Position numbers and translations under genes: made by a program. Positions 6,350-14,264 of a stretch of DNA of 19,615 nucleotides are shown here, piece after piece (position 1 is the stretch's first letter; each line of letters begins with the position of its first letter). Location: the NCBI GenBank assembly GCA_958439725.1, contig CAUBWJ010000037.1, positions 1 to 19,615 on the forward strand. The letters run 5' to 3'. The notes below the pieces were generated by a model, which worked only from the letters and a program-made list of their open reading frames with translations, was not told the DNA's origin and did not search any database. Source of the DNA: an uncultured Muribaculaceae bacterium. Its GTDB lineage: Bacteria > Bacteroidota > Bacteroidia > Bacteroidales > Muribaculaceae.

Positions 6350-8959
6350 TTATTTACCCTTAGTGAAAACGAAGCTGTGAGTGCCCGGCGCGAGCGTAAC
6401 CGTTTCGCCGCCCTTGAAGCCGTCGGGAACCGTGAGCGTTGCGGTGGTGTTGGCCGGAATAGAGACCGTGTAAGTCACTTTCTTTCCTTTGCGCATCCAT
6501 CCCGACACAATTTCCCCGTAGGGCGACTCATGGCGGCCCTCGAAACGGTCGGGGCCTGTGGCAAAGTTAGGGCGGAGTATGATGTGGCGGAATCCCGGAT
6601 TGGTCTCATCAGGGAAAATGCCGCCGAGACCCTTGTAAGGCCACGCGCCTATTTCGCCGAACATTATATGATTGTCTGATATGTCGCGCTGGGCTTTCAA
6701 ATCCCAGTTTTCCAGAAGGGTTGTGGCGCCGTTTACAATCCACCAGCCCCACGAAGGATAAGTGTCCTGCACCGCCACACGATATGCAACATCGGCATAC
6801 CCGTTCTCACTCAGAGCGTTGAGCAGCGACTTAGCTCCGTGCACTCCCGTATCGAGATGATAACCGGCCTCTTTCACCTTGGCCGCAAGATTATCCGCCA
6901 CCTTCTGCTTCATATCCTCGGGGACTATTTTCCACATCAGAGGCATGCTCATTTCGGTCTGCGAGCCGGAAGCGTAGATGCCCTTCTCGCGGTCGAGAAA
7001 ACGGGCGTTAATCGCGTCGCGGATATCCCCTGCCAGGCGCGAATAGCGTTCAGCGTCGGCCTCGTGCCCCAAGAGCGCGGCGGCTTTGGCAAGAATATCG
7101 GCATCGATAAAGAAGTAGATTGACGACATAAGCTTCTTGTCGGAGCCGGTGGAAACGGGCACCCAGTCGCCGCGTCCCCATGCCGAAAGGTGGTCAGGGC
7201 TGTTGGAATCCACATAATCCACGTAGCGTTTAATATTATCGTAGCAGTCGCGGAGCGCACGGTCGTCGCCATAAAACAGGTAGAGATTCCATGGAATAAT
7301 GGCTATGGTACTTGTCCAGTCAAGGCCGTTGTCGGTGCCGTAGCCCCAGCCCCCGGTGGGAATTATGTCGGGCAACACACCGTTGGGCTGCTGCTCGTCG
7401 CGGTGGTCGGTAAGCCATTTCTCGTAGACGGTGATGCCATCGTAGTTATACAGGCCGGTTTCTATGGCCAGATGTCCGTCGCCCGTCCAGCCGTTTTTCT
7501 CGCGCTGCGGACAATCGGTGGGGTAACCCATCAGATTATAAATATATGAGTTGCGTGCGGCCACCACCATAGCGTCGAGAATAGGATTGGACGAAGTGAT
7601 ACTGCCCACGGAAGCCACGTCGCTGTGCACCTCACGCGCTACCACGCTGCCGGGATTCAGCTCCACATCTCCTGTGGCCGTAACCTGCACATATCTGAAC
7701 CCCTTGTAGCTGAACTCGGGAGCGAAAAGGTCGCGCTTGCCTGAGAGTACCAGAATATCCGTCTGGAACGGTTCCTTCAAACGGTCGCCGCGGTAATAAA
7801 CGTCGATATTCGAGGGATCGAGGGAGCCGTCGGCATGCAGACGCTCGCCATGGGCAAGCTTCAGGCGTGTACCCTTCGCCCCTTTCACGTCAACCTCGGC
7901 TATACCGGCCATATTTTGGCCGAAATCGTATATCCAGGTGGAATCGTTGAGCTGACGGAAATCCACGGCCTCTATACGGCTCACACGCCGTATAGGCTCC
8001 ATCTGCTGCGAGCTGACAACGGGTGCGGGAGCGCTGCGCAGGCGCACGCCTCCCCAGCCCGAGGCGTCATATCCCGGACGATTCCATCCTTCGCCCGGAA
8101 GAGTGAAGTCGAAGTGCTCGCCGGTATAAATATTGTTGTACAGAAGACCCATGTCGGCCTTCGTGCGCCATGATAGGTCGGTTATGACAGTTTCAGTGCT
8201 GCCGTCGGTGTAGTTAATGCGGAGTTCCAGGCAGAATGCGGGACGGTTGCGCCAAGGGGCGTTGTCGTAGTCCCACACGGCCTTTGCCTGGTGGTTGTAC
8301 CATCCGTTGCCCAGCACCACTCCGGCCACGTTCTCGCCGCGGTGCAGAAGGGAGGTCACATCGTATGTGGAATATGTCACGCGGCGGTCATAGCGTGTAT
8401 AGGCCGGTTCCAGGAATCTGTCGCCCACACGCTCACCGTTGAGAGTCACCACCGAGAGTCCTCCGGCTGCCACATATAACCTTGCCGATTCCACCGGTCC
8501 GGTAACCCGGAAATCGCGTCGGAAATATGGCGCGCCATGGTATTCCTTGCCGTTATGGTCGCTGATCCAGTTGGCGTGCCATGCGCCCATAAGGCCGGTC
8601 TCGAAGCTCGCCACGGCCGATTTCTCATTCTTGCCGTCGGCACCCGTAACGGCCACCTGCCAGAAATATCTGGTGGCGGGCTGCAGCTGCCGGCCGTTGT
8701 AGGCCACGTAACTTCCCGGATTCTCCTTGAAGTCGGCCATCCACATATCGCCCTCGCCGCGGGCCACAGCGGCACTGTCGGTGCCTACGGCTATCCTGAC
8801 ATCAGATGCCTCCATATCCGTTACCCGCCACTGCATGCGCGGAGATGTATCTTCTACCCCTATCGGGGCCACAAGATGATTTACCTTAAGATTTCCAACA
8901 CCGGCAAAAAGGGGCTGGATGAAAGCAACGCATAAACATGCGGCGGCTAATCGTCTCAT
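6350..8959 (-). CDS. Secreted alpha-L-rhamnosidase, GH78
   Basis: The enzyme removes terminal alpha-L-rhamnose from plant or bacterial glycans. The 869-residue protein has a signal peptide (MRRLAAACLCVAFIQPLFA), an N-terminal beta domain with the family stretch VNHLVAPIGVEDTSPRMQW, a second beta domain (about 140-310), and the (alpha/alpha)6 catalytic barrel (about 450-780). TDCPQREKNGWTGDG at 481-495 is the GH78 catalytic region carrying acidic residues. SWGWWIVNGATTLLENW (736-752) and NHIMFGEIGAW (763-773) are also typical. A C-terminal beta domain ends at 869. Export to the periplasm or outer membrane is expected; no lipobox cysteine follows the signal peptide. It diverges from an AraC-family regulator of the type often paired with such enzymes, which suggests rhamnose or oligosaccharide induction. 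No SusC/SusD pair is present. Confidence 0.95.
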   Translation of the reverse strand: MRRLAAACLCVAFIQPLFAGVGNLKVNHLVAPIGVEDTSPRMQWRVTDMEASDVRIAVGTDSAAVARGEGDMWMADFKENPGSYVAYNGRQLQPATRYFWQVAVTGADGKNEKSAVASFETGLMGAWHANWISDHNGKEYHGAPYFRRDFRVTGPVESARLYVAAGGLSVVTLNGERVGDRFLEPAYTRYDRRVTYSTYDVTSLLHRGENVAGVVLGNGWYNHQAKAVWDYDNAPWRNRPAFCLELRINYTDGSTETVITDLSWRTKADMGLLYNNIYTGEHFDFTLPGEGWNRPGYDASGWGGVRLRSAPAPVVSSQQMEPIRRVSRIEAVDFRQLNDSTWIYDFGQNMAGIAEVDVKGAKGTRLKLAHGERLHADGSLDPSNIDVYYRGDRLKEPFQTDILVLSGKRDLFAPEFSYKGFRYVQVTATGDVELNPGSVVAREVHSDVASVGSITSSNPILDAMVVAARNSYIYNLMGYPTDCPQREKNGWTGDGHLAIETGLYNYDGITVYEKWLTDHRDEQQPNGVLPDIIPTGGWGYGTDNGLDWTSTIAIIPWNLYLFYGDDRALRDCYDNIKRYVDYVDSNSPDHLSAWGRGDWVPVSTGSDKKLMSSIYFFIDADILAKAAALLGHEADAERYSRLAGDIRDAINARFLDREKGIYASGSQTEMSMPLMWKIVPEDMKQKVADNLAAKVKEAGYHLDTGVHGAKSLLNALSENGYADVAYRVAVQDTYPSWGWWIVNGATTLLENWDLKAQRDISDNHIMFGEIGAWPYKGLGGIFPDETNPGFRHIILRPNFATGPDRFEGRHESPYGEIVSGWMRKGKKVTYTVSIPANTTATLTVPDGFKGGETVTLAPGTHSFVFTKGK

Positions 8960-9015
8960 AACTTATATGCTTGTCTGTATTCGTTAGTAAATTTACAACC
9001 TTTCATTGATTTATG

Positions 9016-9023
9016 CAAAGTTA
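9016..9023 (-). promoter_or_regulatory. Promoter -7 box of the rhamnosidase gene
   Basis: TAACTTTG on the minus strand fully matches TAnnTTTG and predicts a start near 9010 and a leader of about 50 bases. No TTG lies about 20 bases upstream, which fits a promoter that needs an activator, as expected next to an AraC gene; that last point is inference. Confidence 0.5.
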
Positions 9024-9112
9024 GCTTTTGTGGCAAGTGTGTCATTTTGTCTATTTGATTATTATTTTTGGAGAATTGACAATTCGTGCTGAGTCGCGGC
9101 AATATTTTGCCA

Positions 9113-9164
9113 TAGTTTTGTCAGGGGGAGAGATTGCAACAACCGCTTGTTTTCACTATATTTG
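9113..9164 (+). promoter_or_regulatory. Promoter region of the AraC-family gene, two candidate -7 boxes
   Basis: TAGTTTTG at 9113-9120 and TATATTTG at 9157-9164 both match TAnnTTTG. The second has a TTG at 9134-9136 exactly 20 bases upstream, but its start would fall at about the ATG (9169) and give a leaderless message. The first would give a leader of about 42 bases but has no TTG at the right distance. If the second is used, translation might start at a later codon such as the TTG at 9226. Confidence 0.45.
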
Positions 9165-9168
9165 CATT

Positions 9169-10081
9169 ATGGCTAAATCCGATACCATATCGCAAACACC
9201 GGATACGCGAAACCGTGTATGCTACTTGAACCTCAGTCCATCCGACGAGCTTCAGGGCCTCTGCGTGACCACGGCCGGATTTCAGCGCGTCGACGCCTGT
9301 TGCGACTATCCCATAAGGAAGCACCACCGCAATGACTACTATTTCAATCCCGACAAAGGAAGAATTCTCAACGAGTATCAGCTGATTTATGTGACAGAGG
9401 GAGGCGGATTCTTTGAGTCTGATTCCTGTCCGCGACGTAAAGTGCGGCCCGGAACGGTAATCACCCTGTTTCCCGACGAATGGCACACCTATTCGCCCGA
9501 CCTGAACGGATGGGAAGAACGTTGGGTGGGAATCAAAGGTGACATTATAGACCGCTGGGTAGAAGGCGGTATACTGTCCAAAGAAAAGCCAGTGAACGAA
9601 ATAGGAATAATCCCCGATGTGATAAGCCTTTACGAGCGACTGTTGCGCATAGCCTCGGAAGAGGGCATTGGCCATCAGCAGCTTTTAGCCGGAATAGCCC
9701 TCAATCTGATAGGCGAGGTGAACTACAGGAGCAAAAATCTGCAGTTCGGACAGACGGATGCAATGAAAAAAAATAGTCCGCGCCCGCAACATCATGAAAA
9801 ACAGCATCGAGAATCCCGTTGCGCCGGCAGCAATAGCCGAAAAGCTTTGCGTGAGCTATTCATGGTTCAGGCGTACGTTCAAGGCCTATACCGGTTTGTC
9901 GCCGGCCCTCTATCAGCAGAACCTGCGTCACCTCCGGGCTAAAGAGCTTCTTACCACCACCGACATGAGCATATCGGAAATAGCCTATACTCTCAACTTT
10001 GAAGGGCTGTCGCAGTTCTCCATAGCCTTCGCAAAAAAGGAAGGCATATCGCCCACCAGGTTCAGGAAGCATTGCCGTTAA
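9169..10081 (+). pseudogene. AraC-family transcriptional regulator, frame broken in an A8 run
   Basis: The N-terminal part (9169-9942 in its own frame) is an AraC cupin domain: NEYQLIYVTEGGGFFES at 68-84 and PGTVITLFPDEWHTYSPD at 94-111, as in the Bacteroidetes regulators found next to rhamnosidases. The two C-terminal HTH units (AAIAEKLCVSYSWFRRTFKA, then SISEIAYTLNFEGLSQFSIA and ISPTRFRKHCR) are read in another frame, which has its own ATG at 9794. The frames meet in the eight A at 9766-9773. With one A fewer, the protein reads through as 303 residues, the normal AraC length, with residue 209 at the ATG at 9794. As written, the first frame ends in unrelated sequence at 9942. It may be a real mutation, a sequencing error, or a site of transcriptional slippage. 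It diverges from the rhamnosidase and probably regulated it. Confidence 0.85.
9766..9773 (+). other. A8 homopolymer at the frame break of the AraC gene
   Basis: Eight consecutive A follow the ATG at 9763. The upstream frame reads AAA AAA AAT. Removing one A (or adding two) restores the HTH frame as AAA AAA ATA. A simple -1 ribosomal slip would run into TAG at once, so a backward ribosomal shift cannot repair it; loss of one base in DNA or RNA, or a +1 shift, can. Confidence 0.85.
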
Positions 10082-10102
10082 TGAACAATATGCTTATCTT
10101 TG
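10072..10102 (+). promoter_or_regulatory. Promoter of the aminopeptidase P gene
   Basis: TTG at 10072-10074, then 20 bases, then TATCTTTG at 10095-10102, an excellent match to TTG-N20-TAnnTTTG. It predicts a start near 10109 and a leader of about 60 bases. The TTG lies inside the last codons of the AraC gene. Confidence 0.65.
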
Positions 10103-10170
10103 CCTTTACATAATCGTGTGCCTGTTTACTAAAATCAAGCCGAAACAAATAAACAAAATATCATACCAAA

Positions 10171-11958
10171 ATGAAAGAAGACATAATCTCACGCATCGCC
10201 GCGCTGCGTGACCGCATGCGCGGCGCCGGCATTGAAGCCACCATCGTGCCCCAGACCGACCCCCACATGGGCGAATATCTCGCCGAACACTGGCAGGTGC
10301 GCCGCTGGCTCAGCGGCTTTACCGGTTCGGCCGGCTCGCTGGTGGTGACACTTGACAAAGCTTATGTATGGGCCGACTCGCGCTACTGGCTGCAGGCAGC
10401 CGCACAGCTCGAAGGCACACCCATCGGGGTGATGGAGGACGGCAAGCCCCAGACTCCCGAAATCATTGATTTCCTCTGCGAGACTCTTCCCGCAGGCGCC
10501 ACCGTGGGTGTGGACGGCGCAGTGTTCTCCATGACCGAGGCCCGCAGCATGGAGTCGAAGCTCGAGCACTGCGGCAAGAAACTCCGCGTTGACTTCGACC
10601 CGGTGGCCGGACTGTGGATCGACCGCCCCGCCCTTCCCTCATCGGAAGTTTTCATACATGAGGAAAAATATGCCGGAGAATCAGCCGCAGAAAAGATGGA
10701 TAAGGTGCTGAAGCAGACCGAAGCTTCAGGTGCCGACTCGATATTCATCTCCGATCTTGCCGAAGTGGCCTGGATTCTCAATCTGCGTTCGAGCGACGTG
10801 AGCTGCAACCCCGTGCTCACTTCGTTCCTCTATCTTGCTCCGCAGGGATCGGCCCTGTTTATCGACAAGACAAAAGTCACTCCCGAAGTCAACGCCTACC
10901 TTGCAGGAATCGGAGTGGCCGTACAGCCCTACAATTCAGCGCTTGAATTCCTGAACGCACTGCCCTCCACCGCCCGCGTGCTCGTAAATCCCTCCCAGAC
11001 ATCCAGCGCCGTGTTCGACGCTCTCGGCTCTAAAGCCGTAGAGGGAGTGTCGCCTGTGGCATTGTTCAAGGCCGTAAAGAATCCTGTGCAGATAGCAGGT
11101 TTCCGTGCCGCCATGGAACGCGACGGCGCCGCTCTTGTAGCAGGCGTGATGGAACTTGAGGAGCGTCTGGCTGCCGGCGAACAGCTCACGGAGATTACCG
11201 TCGACGAGATACTCACCGCCCACCGCCGCAAGAGCCCCATGTTCTTCGACCTCAGCTTCGACACCATAGCCGGTTACGGAGCCAACGGCGCCATCGTGCA
11301 CTATTCGGCCCGTCCCGAAACAGCCGCCACGCTCAAACCCGAAGGGCTGCTGCTGATCGATTCGGGCGTCAACTACTTCGACGGCACCACCGACATAACC
11401 CGCACCATAGCCCTCGGCAAAGTTTCCGACCAGATGCGCCGCGACTTCACTCTGGTGATGAAAGGCCACATAGCCCTGGCTACCGCCGAGTTCCCCGAAG
11501 GTACAAGCGGCGCACAGCTCGACGTGCTGGCTCGCATCAGCCTCTGGAAACATGGCCTGAGCTACGGCCATGGCACCGGCCACGGCGTGGGCCACTTCCT
11601 CAACGTGCATGAAGGCCCTCAGCGCATAGCCCTCACCGGCAATCCCGCTCCTCTGATGCCCGGAATGGTGACCTCAGACGAACCCGGAGTGTACCGCGCC
11701 GGAGAATACGGCATACGCTGCGAGAACCTCATCCTCACCATCCCGGCCGAGACCACGGAATTCGGCAACTTCTACAAATTTGAAGTCCTGACCCTCTTCC
11801 CCTTCGACCTCCGTCTGTTCGACACCTCAATTATGACCGACGACGAAATTGCATGGGTCAACAACTATCACGAGACCGTGCGCGCCCGTCTGCTTCCTCA
11901 TCTCGACGAAAAGCAGGCCCGCTGGCTTGAGACCCGCACTGCCGTACTCACCCGCTGA
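10171..11958 (+). CDS. Aminopeptidase P family protein (M24, three-domain Xaa-Pro aminopeptidase)
   Basis: It removes the N-terminal residue from peptides with proline in second place. At 595 residues it is the long, three-domain form known from eukaryotic XPNPEP1 and common in Bacteroidales: two creatinase-like domains (about 1-150 and 155-300) and a pita-bread catalytic domain (about 305-530), plus a short C-terminal domain. All five metal ligands are visible: Asp397 and Asp408 (IDSGVNYFDGTTDITRT), His471 (GHGTGHGVGHFLNVHEGP), Glu504 (TSDEPGVYRAGEYGIR) and Glu518 (ENL). Their spacing agrees with human XPNPEP1. There is no signal peptide, so it is cytoplasmic. It has its own promoter at 10072-10102 and is followed after 29 bases by the gamma-carbonic-anhydrase-like gene, probably as one operon. 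Confidence 0.95.
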   Translation: MKEDIISRIAALRDRMRGAGIEATIVPQTDPHMGEYLAEHWQVRRWLSGFTGSAGSLVVTLDKAYVWADSRYWLQAAAQLEGTPIGVMEDGKPQTPEIIDFLCETLPAGATVGVDGAVFSMTEARSMESKLEHCGKKLRVDFDPVAGLWIDRPALPSSEVFIHEEKYAGESAAEKMDKVLKQTEASGADSIFISDLAEVAWILNLRSSDVSCNPVLTSFLYLAPQGSALFIDKTKVTPEVNAYLAGIGVAVQPYNSALEFLNALPSTARVLVNPSQTSSAVFDALGSKAVEGVSPVALFKAVKNPVQIAGFRAAMERDGAALVAGVMELEERLAAGEQLTEITVDEILTAHRRKSPMFFDLSFDTIAGYGANGAIVHYSARPETAATLKPEGLLLIDSGVNYFDGTTDITRTIALGKVSDQMRRDFTLVMKGHIALATAEFPEGTSGAQLDVLARISLWKHGLSYGHGTGHGVGHFLNVHEGPQRIALTGNPAPLMPGMVTSDEPGVYRAGEYGIRCENLILTIPAETTEFGNFYKFEVLTLFPFDLRLFDTSIMTDDEIAWVNNYHETVRARLLPHLDEKQARWLETRTAVLTR

Positions 11959-11987
11959 CATTTTCCCACCACACCAACATTACCATC

Positions 11988-12518
11988 ATGGCACTGATAA
12001 TAAACGTAAGAGGCTTCGAGCCTAAAGTGGGAGAAGGCACTTTCCTTGCCGAAAACGCCACACTGGTGGGCGACGTGACTCTGGGCCGCGACTGCAGCGT
12101 GTGGTTCAACACCGTGCTGCGCGGCGACGTGAACACAATCACCATAGGCGACCGCGTAAACATTCAGGACGGCTCCGTGCTCCACACCCTTTACGAGAAA
12201 TCGACAATCGAAATCGGCAACGATGTTTCGGTGGGTCACAACGTCACGCTCCACGGGTGCAAAATCCACGACCTCGCTCTCATAGGCATGGGCGCCGTGG
12301 TGATGGACGACGCCGAAGTGGGCGAAGGAGCCCTTGTAGCTGCCGGCTCGGTAGTGCTCTCCCGCACCAAAATCGGTCCCAACGAGCTTTGGGGAGGCGC
12401 CCCGGCCAAATTCATCAAGATGGTCGACCCCGCCCAGGCCCGCGAACTCAACCAGAAAATAGCCCGCAACTACCTCATGTACTCCCGCTGGTACACCGAC
12501 CCCGAACCGCGCGACTAA
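11988..12518 (+). CDS. Gamma carbonic anhydrase family protein (left-handed beta helix)
   Basis: This 176-residue protein is built of hexapeptide repeats of the [LIV]-G-x-x-x-x type (VGDVTLG, TITIGDRVNIQDGS, IEIGNDVSVGHNVTL, ALIGMGAVVMDDAEVGEGAL), which fold as a left-handed beta helix and form trimers. Three histidines, His66, His84 and His89, sit at the positions that bind zinc between subunits in the YrdA/PaaY/Cam group. This makes a carbonic anhydrase or related metal site possible, but many members have no proven activity. The end LWGGAPAKFIKMVD and the C-terminal helix are typical of the group. It lies 29 bases after the aminopeptidase P gene and ends at a strong terminator. Confidence 0.92.
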   Translation: MALIINVRGFEPKVGEGTFLAENATLVGDVTLGRDCSVWFNTVLRGDVNTITIGDRVNIQDGSVLHTLYEKSTIEIGNDVSVGHNVTLHGCKIHDLALIGMGAVVMDDAEVGEGALVAAGSVVLSRTKIGPNELWGGAPAKFIKMVDPAQARELNQKIARNYLMYSRWYTDPEPRD

Positions 12519-12557
12519 AACCGGTTTCCACCAAAGCAATCCTCATCAAACAAACCG

Positions 12558-12600
12558 CACCCCAAAAGCCACACCAACGGTTTTTGGGGTGTTTCTTATC
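12558..12600 (+). terminator. Rho-independent terminator after the gamma-CA-like gene
   Basis: CACCCCAAAAGCC at 12558-12570 pairs over 13 positions (one GU) with GGTTTTTGGGGTG at 12579-12591. An eight-base loop separates the arms and TTTCTTATCTC follows. On the minus strand the stem is followed only by GCGGTTTG, so its use by the hip genes is doubtful. Confidence 0.85.
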
Positions 12601-12629
12601 TCTTACAAAACACTCATCTGGCGGCATCT

Positions 12630-13637
12630 TTACGGACGTAGCGTGGCCTGTCGATAGTGGTAGCCTCTGAGATACATCTGTTTTAGTTCGTCAGAAAGGA
12701 AGGAACGCTTAATGATAGCATCCGCTCCCGGCGACGGACTTGAGAACCGCCTTATCTCCCGGTCTACAATCTTGGACGGCAAATCTATCCTCCGGCCGAA
12801 TTCTCTGAAATCCCTGAGAAAATCCTGATGGGAGTCACTTAAGTCCATTCCCTCACGGAACAGACCTTTTTCAAGCGCGAAGATGCGAGGTTGGCGTATC
12901 TGTAATGAAGTATTAACGAGGTCGTAAGCCGGTGACAGCCTATATTCATTTCCATAATTTACCAATGTGAAATTCTTAAGATGCGCATCGTCGTTCAGGG
13001 TAATATAATTGAATAGCACCACCCTGAAAAAGCGCAACACATCTACAGCCGCAGCGCTGACATATTTCCGGATAACCTCGGCACATTCCTCATAACTGCC
13101 GTTGATGTATTTGAAATCCGAACCGCCATGTTCCTTAGTGAAACCCATAAGCGCAGCAAAGTCTTCCTGAGCGTACTTACCAGAAGGGTGAACATCAAAT
13201 CGACGTGTTATATATGCCATTGCTCCGTCAGAAAACACACATAAGCCATTAGGAGCTGTCTCAATGCCATATATCTGCGAAGCCATCTGCATGGTCAGAT
13301 TTTCATTTGCCATGCAGTAATCATGGTTTATCACATGATATCCCGTGGGGCGGGGCTTCATGATATATTTACTCTGCTCCCCTTCAAGAGAATATCTCAA
13401 AAACGAATCCTCGCCTATCACAAGCCCGAATTTAGGCTGAGCTCCTGAAAGAGACAGACGCCCTGCATTTTTTACTGCTTTATTTCCGTCAGCACTTTCC
13501 GATGCCGGTGATTCGAATGGCAATAAGTGACTCACACGTCTTCCATCGAAAAGCATCTTCAATGCCGTGGGGGAAAATGTAGCATGTCCTTCGGCAAGGA
13601 GCGAGGGGCAGACGTTTACAACCGGAAGCTTTGACAT
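12630..13637 (-). CDS. hipT: HipA-type Ser/Thr kinase toxin, HipT-like (split HipA core)
   Basis: This 335-residue protein is the HipA kinase core without the N-terminal HipA domain, which is encoded by the gene before it. RLSLSGAQPKF at 60-70 is the glycine-rich loop with an S-x-S pair (Ser62 and Ser64), like the autophosphorylated pair of E. coli HipT (Ser57/Ser59). KYIMKP carries the ATP-binding Lys94. LNDDAHLKNF holds the catalytic Asp217, and SPAYDLVNT holds the metal-binding Asp239. All catalytic residues are present, so the kinase is probably active. Known HipA and HipT phosphorylate glutamyl- and tryptophanyl-tRNA synthetase; the target here is unknown. It starts 11 bases after hipS. 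It converges on the aminopeptidase operon at 12518. Confidence 0.9.
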   Translation of the reverse strand: MSKLPVVNVCPSLLAEGHATFSPTALKMLFDGRRVSHLLPFESPASESADGNKAVKNAGRLSLSGAQPKFGLVIGEDSFLRYSLEGEQSKYIMKPRPTGYHVINHDYCMANENLTMQMASQIYGIETAPNGLCVFSDGAMAYITRRFDVHPSGKYAQEDFAALMGFTKEHGGSDFKYINGSYEECAEVIRKYVSAAAVDVLRFFRVVLFNYITLNDDAHLKNFTLVNYGNEYRLSPAYDLVNTSLQIRQPRIFALEKGLFREGMDLSDSHQDFLRDFREFGRRIDLPSKIVDREIRRFSSPSPGADAIIKRSFLSDELKQMYLRGYHYRQATLRP

Positions 13638-13648
13638 AGAATGTGGAT

Positions 13649-13987
13649 TTATTCAGTTACAGGTTTAACGGTGACGGCGCCGATGGTATCAAATCTGGCG
13701 GTGGCAAGCAATATCCCGAAATCGTCGTCTTTGTCAATCCGCAATATCCCGGCCTGCATCTCCCGATTCTCTCCTTCGGAAAGCATATTGAAGAAATATG
13801 GGAACAGGTATGGCGAACGGTATTCCATATTACTTACGGGCATGGCCAGACATACCGGTGCATTCGACTGGTCGGCCGCATAATCCTCGAAATAACGGAA
13901 CACATACTCACGTGGTCTGTCCTTCTCTATAAGTATTCCGGCCTTCTTTCCATGCACAAAAACTTCACATGAGCGCATATTTTTCAA
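13649..13987 (-). CDS. hipS: HipA N-terminal domain protein, HipS-like antitoxin
   Basis: This 112-residue protein corresponds to the N-terminal subdomain of HipA. It shows CEVFVHGKKAGILIEKDRPR and YVFRYFEDYA, then PVCLAMPVSNMEYRSPYLFP and FFNMLSEGENREM, in the family order of beta strands followed by the proline-rich AMP loop and F-x-N-L-LPEG-like end. In the HipBST systems this part is a separate protein, and in the enteropathogenic E. coli system HipS neutralises HipT. Its ATG overlaps the hipB stop by four bases (ATGA), so synthesis is coupled to HipB. A second ATG three codons later is possible. Assignment as antitoxin is by analogy. Confidence 0.88.
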   Translation of the reverse strand: MKNMRSCEVFVHGKKAGILIEKDRPREYVFRYFEDYAADQSNAPVCLAMPVSNMEYRSPYLFPYFFNMLSEGENREMQAGILRIDKDDDFGILLATARFDTIGAVTVKPVTE

Positions 13988-14187
13988 CCTTTGAGAGTGA
14001 GTATTAGCTGTAGGCCGAGAGTATCGGCCACACTTATGATGGTATCAAGTCGAGGGTTACCGTTTCCGCGTTCAATAGCCACAAGCGTATTGATTCCCAC
14101 TCCTGCAAGAGCGGCAAGCGTGGACTGGTCGATATTCAGTTCCCGGCGACGAGTCTTTATCTGAATTCCTATCTGTTTCTTGTCCAT
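13984..14187 (-). CDS. hipB: HipB-like HTH protein (Xre/Cro type)
   Basis: This 67-residue protein is almost all one Xre-type HTH domain (about residues 6-62): IGIQIKTRRRELNIDQSTLA, ALAGVGINTLVAIERG, NPRLDTIISVADTLGL. It should bind the three palindromes upstream (centres near 14211, 14272 and 14333) and repress its own operon, as HipB does. It is the first gene of the three-gene module and overlaps hipS by four bases. The ATG at 14185-14187 directly touches a 48-bp palindrome, and no Shine-Dalgarno is visible. Confidence 0.9.
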   Translation of the reverse strand: MDKKQIGIQIKTRRRELNIDQSTLAALAGVGINTLVAIERGNGNPRLDTIISVADTLGLQLILTLKG

Positions 14188-14235
14188 TAAATTTGTCGGG
14201 TAATCACAATATATTGTGATTACCCGACAAATTTA
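14188..14235. repeat. Perfect 48-bp palindrome between the hipB promoter and start codon
   Basis: Each arm is 24 bases (14188-14211 and 14212-14235) with no mismatch and no spacer. The outer ends are TAAATTTG, the next part CGGGTAATCACAATA. The right end supplies the -7 box of hipB, the centre is a HipB operator candidate, and the left end touches the ATG. Confidence 0.95.
14204..14219. promoter_or_regulatory. Operator candidate O1 of the hip operon
   Basis: TCACAATATATTGTGA, a perfect 16-bp palindrome at the centre of the 48-bp palindrome. It lies just downstream of the predicted transcription start (about 14221). Confidence 0.65.
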
Positions 14236-14259
14236 TTCACAAATGATGATATTCCCAAA
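14228..14259 (-). promoter_or_regulatory. Promoter of the hip operon
   Basis: On the minus strand TTTG (14259-14256), 20 bases, then TAAATTTG (14235-14228) is an ideal Bacteroidetes promoter. It predicts a start near 14221 and a 34-base leader. Operators lie on both sides (14204-14219 and 14265-14280), and a half site TCACAA lies at 14237-14242 in the spacer. Confidence 0.7.
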
Positions 14260-14264
14260 TGAAT

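Noticed and set aside
6350..9000. Polysaccharide utilisation locus around the rhamnosidase
   Set aside because: No SusC/SusD-type pair, anti-sigma factor or hybrid two-component sensor is present in the window.
9028..9168. N-terminal extension of the AraC gene by 47 codons
   Set aside because: It runs through both candidate promoters and is not part of the AraC cupin domain.
9766..9773. Programmed -1 ribosomal frameshift in the AraC gene
   Set aside because: A -1 shift on the A8 run leads at once to a TAG. Only loss of one A, or a +1 shift, joins the two halves.
10936..11610. 224-codon frame on the minus strand inside aminopeptidase P
   Set aside because: Antisense shadow of a gene with all catalytic residues intact.
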